From Bolinopsis microptera (lineage: Eukaryota; Ctenophora; Tentaculata; Lobata; Bolinopsidae): a stretch of DNA of 64,000 nucleotides. The notes under the pieces were generated by a model, which saw only the letters and a list, made by a program, of their open reading frames with translations, searched no databases and was not told the origin of the DNA. Both the position numbers and the translations under genes were made by a program. Within the stretch, counting starts at the first letter, position 1; every line of letters starts with the position of its first letter. Location: contig NC_087073.1 of the NCBI RefSeq assembly GCF_026151205.1, positions 806,001-870,000 on the forward strand. The letters are read 5' to 3'. Shown piece after piece: positions 59,701 to 64,000 of the stretch.

Positions 59701-62314
59701 CAGTAACATTAGTTATTTACTTTTTTAGTTAAAAACGTGATGATTACTCATCATGTCTATGATCAGGCGAGTCCTTGTGAATTCATTAATCATTTAATTT
59801 TCTAAAGAACTAGTAAATAATTAAGTAAGCAAGCAAAATCGTGCGGTTGCTAGCCGTCGGGCCAACAACATTACTGCTTCAGCCAGCGTTAATGCTTCAA
59901 ATAATTGCATTTTGACACAGCACATGCTAAAACACAAACCTTAGAAATAAAAGGAAGACTATTTAGTCTAATTCTATAAAAGGAAAGAATCCTAACCTTA
60001 TTAAGAGGTTGATCTACCGCTAGAGAAGTTGTAGATGCTGAAGAAGTGTAACCAAGGTAACGAGGATGTGCTGTAGATTTATTGGGTTGCAGGGATGTAG
60101 AGGTAGGGTGGGATAGCCTAGAGCAGATACTAGTGCTTGTACTGATCGAATCCTGGGGGCTGAGACATGTACACAGAACATGCTACATGCAGGACATGCT
60201 CAATGCTTGTAATGCTTATTAAACAATGCTTATTTTAGAGAACTGTGAGCGGTCTGTAGTCAGGTAGTCTTGTAATGAGGCTGACATCTAAAAGACTGAC
60301 CGGTGAGTGACTAACTGATTAAAAGCTCAATTATCAAAATAAAAGTTTGATTGTGAATATGATTCATGCTGATGTAGTGTAATATGATTCATGCTGATGT
60401 AGTGTAATATGATTCATGCTGATGTAGTGTAATATGATTCATGCTGATGTAGTGTAATATGGTATGAATACTGATGAATGTTTATATTTGCGGCAAGAAG
60501 GTCAGCTATCAGCGTGGTTTGAGGCTGATGTACTTGAAGGTGGTTACTATAGTAACTAGTAACTATAGTAACCACGTGGTTTGAGGCTGGTGTACTTGAA
60601 GGTGGTTACTATAGTAACTAGTAACTATAGTAACCACGTGGTTTGAGGCTGGTGTACTTGAAGGTGGTTACTATAGTAACTAGTAACTATAGTAACCACG
60701 TGGTTTGAGGCTGGTGTACTTGAAGGTGGTTACTATAGTAACTAGTAACTATAGTAACCACGTGGTTTGAGGCTGGTGAACTAGAAGGTGGTTACTATAG
60801 TAACTAGTAACTATAGTAACCACGTGGTTTGAGGCTGGTGAACTTGTTCAACTCACCGTGCCGCTTGGGGGAGGAGAGAGACCAGGGGTTATCCTAAATG
60901 ATCTAGATGTTGCTCCTGAAGAGTAAGATCTGTTCTCTGCCGTTGTCTGAAACACGAGGGATGTCACGTGACCATGGTAACCTGATCACGTGACCATAGT
61001 AACAGAAACACGAGGGATGTCAATGTCATGAACTGCGAAAAAGTTCAATTTTAATCCATTTTGGGCATTTTATTCTTCGACACGTTGTGTAACACACCGT
61101 GTTGTGTTATTTTACATTTTTTGAACCACTGCGAACCAGTGAGAATCAATAAAAAAGTCACCACAGATAAGAATAACGGCACACGGATTATAATGGCTTA
61201 TCAGTGGTACCACACCTCTACCAAGTGAACTTGCTCCAGGTTGATTCCCCCTCCACTGCAGATTGAGGAGCCTGCCATCGTGTTTGGCGGAACTGAGGCT
61301 CTGTTCGGGGGTCTCCTCCGCCTCTTCGGTGCTTGAGCACATTTCTTCAAATAGTTCTCGAACTGCAACATCTGTCTCGCGGTTAATATCGAACCTAAAA
61401 CTTGCTGACAACAACGAAAATGTGCTGTCTTGCACCCCTGGTCCCCTGAGCATTACCTGTCGCTGGTGCTCCTCCCATCTGGCAGTCTTGGCCCGGTCCG
61501 CCCTCTCCTGTCTCTTCTCCTCCTCCTGGTTCCTCTTTTTCAACCTGTTCCGCAGCTGCTTCATCCTCTGAGGGTAGTTACTATGGTTACTATGGTTACC
61601 AGCTGCTTCATCCTCTGAGGGTAGTTACTATGGTTACTATGGTTACTAGTTACTATAGTTACCAGCTGCTTCATCCTCTGAGGGTAGTTACTATGGTTAC
61701 TATGGTTACTATAGTTACCAGCTGCTTCATCCTCTGAGGGTAGAGCTCATTAGTTGAGTGAGGAACAGAGCTTCGCACAATGAGTTAAAATGTGATTCAA
61801 AAGTAAATCAAACCTTTTCCAGCGAGAAAATTATTGTTTTCTTAAGGGGGGAGAGGGGGTACCTGGTAGATGGTGTTGGGGGTACCTGGTAGATGGTGTT
61901 GGGGGGGGGGGGTACCTGGTAGATGGTGTTGGGGGTACCTGGTAGATGGTGTTGGAGGAACCTGGTAGATGGTGTTGGGGGGGTACCTGGTAGATGGTGT
62001 TGGGGGGTACCTGGTAGATGGTGTTGGGGGTACCTGGTAGATGGTGTTGGGGGGTACCTGGTAGATGGTGTTGGGGGGTACCTGGTAGATGGTGTTGGGG
62101 GGTACCTGGTAGATGGTGTTGGGGGGGACCTGGTAGATGATGTTGGGGGTACCTGGTAGATGGTGTTGGGGGGGTACCTGGTAGATGGTGTTGGGGGGTA
62201 CCTGGTAGATGGTGTTGGACAGCAGATCTCGTCTCCCCATGCTGGCCGGCACATTTACCAAGACGACTTGGCAGCTGATAACAGGCTCAAAAGAGCTCGC
62301 TTCTATATCTCCCC
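50751..62314 (-). CDS. Gene C: large uncharacterised, probably coiled-coil protein, 13 exons
   Basis: I do not recognise the family. Exons in coding order: 62314-62202, 61567-61457, 61404-61231, 60946-60857, 60152-59997, 57768-57484, 56810-56610, 56051-55923, 55523-55374, 55106-54948, 54841-54701, 54418-54271, 51064-50751. All junctions are GT-AG. All are phase 0 except the last, where G|AA completes a Glu codon. The total is about 720 residues. Exons 2-3 are charged (KRNQEEEKRQERADRAKTAR). Exons 4-6 are Ser/Pro/Thr-rich. Exon 7 has a basic KPKIKKKGKKK stretch. Exon 8 is acidic. Exons 10-13 are Lys/Arg/Glu-rich and helical (QAEEERLAKL), ending ISDIMTDL. Inference: a cytoskeletal or ciliary-type coiled-coil protein, but charge pattern alone does not show this. 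The 5' end is uncertain, as exon 1 probably has a partner upstream. The exon 3 donor (GTTCAC) is weak. Confidence 0.65.
51178..54293 (-). repeat. 23-bp minisatellite copied from the exon 12/donor junction, ~135 copies
   Basis: On the minus strand the unit is TTAGCAGGGAGTGGGGAG followed by GTGAG. The first unit is the real end of exon 12 (54271 upward), where those 18 bases code for the last residues before the donor GAG|GTGAGT. Every later copy repeats coding end plus donor, so the 3.1 kb intron holds over a hundred strong decoy donors. A unit is not a multiple of three, so retention of one would shift the frame. Rare variants include poly-C runs (51917, 52652). Confidence 0.95.
54410..54597 (-). 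repeat. Duplicated start of exon 12
   Basis: The acceptor of exon 12 with the first ~20 coding bases (minus strand ATTGTTCAG|GAGGAGGATCTAAGACTG) and about 45 bp of intron is present at 54403-54466 and again at 54530-54596. GTTACTATAGTAACTAG-type sequence lies between. The upstream copy is a decoy acceptor. Confidence 0.85.
56104..56555 (-). repeat. Minisatellite related to the exon 8 acceptor, ~10 copies
   Basis: On the minus strand each ~41-bp unit contains CAGGCTAGGTGACATT and ends CCTTGTTAG. The true acceptor of exon 8 is preceded by CAGGCTAGATGAAATTATCC and TTGTTCAG, so the array looks like an amplified, slightly diverged acceptor region. A higher-order repeat of about 180 bp (with AAAATTAAGG insertions) is also visible. 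Confidence 0.85.
56920..57483 (-). repeat. Seven extra copies of the exon 6 end separated by 17-nt GT...AG spacers
   Basis: Downstream of exon 6, its last 66 coding bases (22 residues, TPIPPHETPIIP...TPEP) recur at 57401-57466, 57327-57383, 57244-57309, 57161-57226, 57078-57143, 56995-57060 and 56920-56977. They are separated by the 17-nt GTTAGTTTGTGTTCCAG. Each spacer begins GT and ends AG. Five copies are 66 bp, one is 57 bp (in frame) and the last is 58 bp (out of frame). Reading straight through shifts frame and meets stops. Removing the spacers keeps the frame until the last copy. Confidence 0.9.
57752..57890 (-). repeat. Duplicated start of exon 6 (68-bp direct repeat)
   Basis: ACATTCCACA(G/C)ATTTAGCTACTCA and the next ~45 bp occur twice. 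On the minus strand the repeat includes GAGTAG|CTAAAT, the proposed acceptor of exon 6, so again an exon edge is duplicated. Confidence 0.85.
57895..59006. mobile_element. Inverted-repeat transposon, 1.1 kb, non-autonomous
   Basis: The ends read ACGGGTGATGAATAAAAAAT and its near-complement (ATTTTTTAGTCATCACCCGT), about 27 bp with one mismatch, continuing GGGACT on both sides. No clear target duplication can be read and no transposase frame is seen. A segment of about 170 bp (ATCGTATTTTTCT...ATGGGCCCTAG) is duplicated in tandem at about 58423-58592 and 58593-58765. It lies within the intron between exons 5 and 6 of gene C. Confidence 0.8.
59220..59390 (-). CDS. Possible extra exon of gene C between exons 5 and 6
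   Basis: On the minus strand, after GATGTGATCCATCAG near 59381, the frame reads EEPLSTGAHSGIHQVRRSAV and then QNTIPYKEETRTLVSQYG, which looks coding. The acceptor region is itself a short direct duplication (GTGATCCATCAG twice). Its phase does not fit the flanking exons without another donor, so it may be alternative, belong elsewhere or be chance. Confidence 0.25.
59391..59990. other. Intronic stretch, nothing recognised
   Basis: Contains the palindromic TCACTAATTAGTGA near 59429 and otherwise AT-rich unique DNA. Confidence 0.4.
60358..60466. repeat. 25-bp tandem repeat, 4 copies
   Basis: ATATGATTCATGCTGATGTAGTGTA-type unit in the intron between exons 4 and 5 of gene C. Confidence 0.92.
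60533..60842. repeat. ~61-bp hairpin-forming repeat, 5 copies
   Basis: Each unit has GGTTACTATAGT ... ACTATAGTAACC, 12-bp arms able to pair across an 8-bp loop, then ACGTGGTTTGAGGCTGGTG. It lies just downstream (in gene C sense) of the exon 4 donor. Confidence 0.92.
61568..61745 (-). repeat. Repeated start of exon 2 of gene C (three decoy copies)
   Basis: The real exon 2 begins TACCCTCAG|AGGATGAAGCAGCTG on the minus strand. This block recurs at about 61600-61623, 61662-61685 and 61720-61743, linked by GTAACTATAGTAACCATAGT-type sequence. Each decoy holds an acceptor, 15 exon bases and an immediate GTAAC, so it resembles a 15-nt microexon. Confidence 0.9.
61857..62201 (-). repeat. 23-24-bp minisatellite copied from the exon 1/donor junction, ~14 copies
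   Basis: On the minus strand the real exon ends CCAACACCATCTACCAG|GTAC, and this block recurs about 14 times with 3-9 C's as linker. As in exon 12, the coding end and the donor are amplified together. Most variation is in the length of the C-run. Confidence 0.93.
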
Positions 62315-62910
62315 CTGTTCTTCAGATCAGTTTAATTCTGTTTGTTGGTTTCGGTAGCTGCAACCTCTTAAAGGCTCATTTCAAGTTAGACAGGATCATT
62401 TTACTCTCTGGACCGGTATGTTGAAGTTAAAAATTATAGGCACAGTTAAATTTGTAGGGCAAACGTTTCAAGTTTACCCTAGTCTCAAATAACTATTAAA
62501 TCTGCAAGAAGATTGACTAGATAATATTGATTGATAATCTAATGATTGACACACATCACGACTATAAACAAAACACAGCTGACACGCGTAACAAATCCAA
62601 TAATGTCAGCATGGCAATAAAGACCAGGAGGTACTTACTAAGTACCTCCTGGTCTAAGTAACTTAGGCCACAAACCAAAGGAGCATTTTCACATTATCTG
62701 AGTGATAGTAACACTATACCCTGCTGAGAGTGGCTGAAAACAAACAACTCGTCGGAAATTTATTGGAATCGAGCGCTAATCAAGACCACGTGAGTGATGT
62801 TCGGAAGCACTTAATCAGTTAACAATCCAATGAGCTGTCAAACTTGACATACAAATGTGAAAATGCTATTTATTCTCTTGGTACTGACAGGCATTGCTAG
62901 AAACATCTCT
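62315..62910. other. Stretch without recognised gene
   Basis: Upstream of exon 1 of gene C. A perfect inverted repeat CCAGGAGGTACTTA/TAAGTACCTCCTGG lies at 62626-62653. No further exon could be assigned. Confidence 0.4.
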
Positions 62911-63287
62911 AATTCATTTCTAATTTCTATTTCTATTTCTATCTCTATCTCTATTTCTATCTCTATTTCTATCTCTATTTCTATATCTATTTCTATATCT
63001 ATTTCTATTTCTATTTCTATTTCTATCTCTATTTCTATCTCTATTTCTATCTCTATTTCTATCTCTATTTCTATTTCTATTTCTATTTCTATTTCTATTT
63101 CTATCTCTATTTCTATCTCTATTTCTATCTCTATTTCTATCTCTATTTCTATCTCTATTTCTATCTCTATTTCTATCTCTATTTTTATCTCTATCTCTAT
63201 CTCTATTTCTATCTCTATTTCTATCTCTATTTCTATCTCTATTTCTATCTCTATTTCTATCTCTATTTCTATCTCATCTCCAATTCA
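62911..63287. repeat. Hexanucleotide microsatellite (ATTTCT/ATCTCT), ~60 units
   Basis: Alternating ATTTCT and ATCTCT, giving an artefactual Ile-Ser frame. Confidence 0.97.
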
Positions 63288-64000
63288 TTTCTATCTATAT
63301 CGGTTTGTGATTCTGTTGAAAAAGATATGCACAGGCATAATTTGGTATTAAATAAGCGGTATTAAATTCATAGGCAAACAATGATGAGCAGTTCCCCGAT
63401 TATAGTCAAAGTTTAGCTCCTGCTACTCCTGCACCTTATACTACATGAACTTGTATCTTAACTTTGTCTCAAAGTATAATAAAAGTTTGTACACGCGAAA
63501 TAGACGAACAATACAATGTCAAGTGGAAATTACAGTTAAAGTTAGAAAATAATGATGCATCAGATTCTTCGTCACGCTCATTAGTTTTATATTTCTTAAT
63601 ACAAACAATGACCATCTGCACAACATTTCCCTCTGAAAAGATAACCACATTCTTTTGTAGTGGTCCACTGTGTGGCCTGCCGAGTTGATGCTTACGAAAA
63701 GTGAAAGATTCTGGAATTTACGGGCTTTGCCATTGCCAAATGCTGATTAAAGGTGGACTGTTCATGCGGAGAGCTTGCGTTTAAAGTTCATGATGACTAT
63801 TGACTAGTAGCCATTGCATTAAAGATATGAAACTGTAAAATAAGATGCAAACTCCACAGAACGGTAAAATTATCACTCACTAGTCACTACTCAGTAACAG
63901 CTTGTCGTAATGTGAGCAGTTTGCTACAGCATAATCCAATTCAAATGATTGGTGTGCCTCGACGCTGTGCCTGCCAATAGCTCGAGACAATCTATGGACT
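63288..64000. other. Stretch without recognised gene
   Basis: A 74-residue plus-strand frame at 63464-63688 has no recognisable family or splice context. Nothing else structured. Confidence 0.35.

Noticed and set aside
62857..63351. Frame with a signal-like start followed by a long Ile-Ser run
   Set aside because: The Ile-Ser run is the ATTTCT/ATCTCT microsatellite; the hydrophobic start is likely chance.
63464..63688. 74-residue plus-strand frame
   Set aside because: No domain, no repeats of it elsewhere and no splice signals. Length is within chance for AT-rich DNA.

Overview
The window looks like nuclear DNA of an invertebrate animal. Genes are split by GT-AG introns, some very short (71 bp). 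An intact CR1/Jockey-type LINE, several terminal-inverted-repeat elements and a very large load of minisatellites are present, and there are no bacterial-style operons. I cannot name the species. An early-branching marine animal such as a sponge or cnidarian is a guess.

Positions 1-27892 hold a tandem array of a roughly 5.3 kb unit: four units (1-5315, 5316-10779, 10780-18151, 18152-26723) and a truncated fifth (26724-27892). Each unit carries two divergent genes. Gene A is on the minus strand and encodes a small two-pass membrane protein rich in lysine and glutamate. Gene B is on the plus strand and encodes the catalytic half of a DHHC-type protein S-acyltransferase. About 0.9 kb lies between their starts and contains CArG-box and E-box-like sequences. 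The units have diverged by events that can be read directly: a 1.9 kb inverted-repeat transposon in unit 3, an exon-removing replacement and a LINE in unit 4, a one-base frameshift in gene A of unit 2, poly-C tracts in units 2 and 3, and a 21-bp minisatellite that replaces the rest of unit 5.

Positions 27893-45100 are almost free of recognisable genes and are dominated by tandem arrays with units of 21, 41, 42, 43, 18, 8/87, 3, 8 and 30 bp. One possible first exon is noted at 41774.

Positions 45108-62314 hold a large minus-strand gene (gene C), an uncharacterised, probably coiled-coil protein of about 720 residues. I can chain thirteen exons whose splice phases all agree. Its last exon lies in a segmental duplication (45108-48775 copied from 48776 onward). 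The left copy carries a hAT-like element with an 8-bp target duplication, and the right copy preserves the empty site. Many minisatellites here are copied from exon edges. The last 18 coding bases of exon 12 plus its splice donor are repeated about 135 times. Exon 1's donor, exon 2's acceptor, exon 6's end and start, and exon 12's acceptor are also amplified. The most striking case is seven extra copies of the exon 6 end, separated by 17-nt GT...AG spacers.

The best candidate for something undescribed is this habit of growing tandem repeats on splice sites. It fills introns with decoy splice sites and recurs in genes B and C. The divergent two-gene cassette array is the second candidate.
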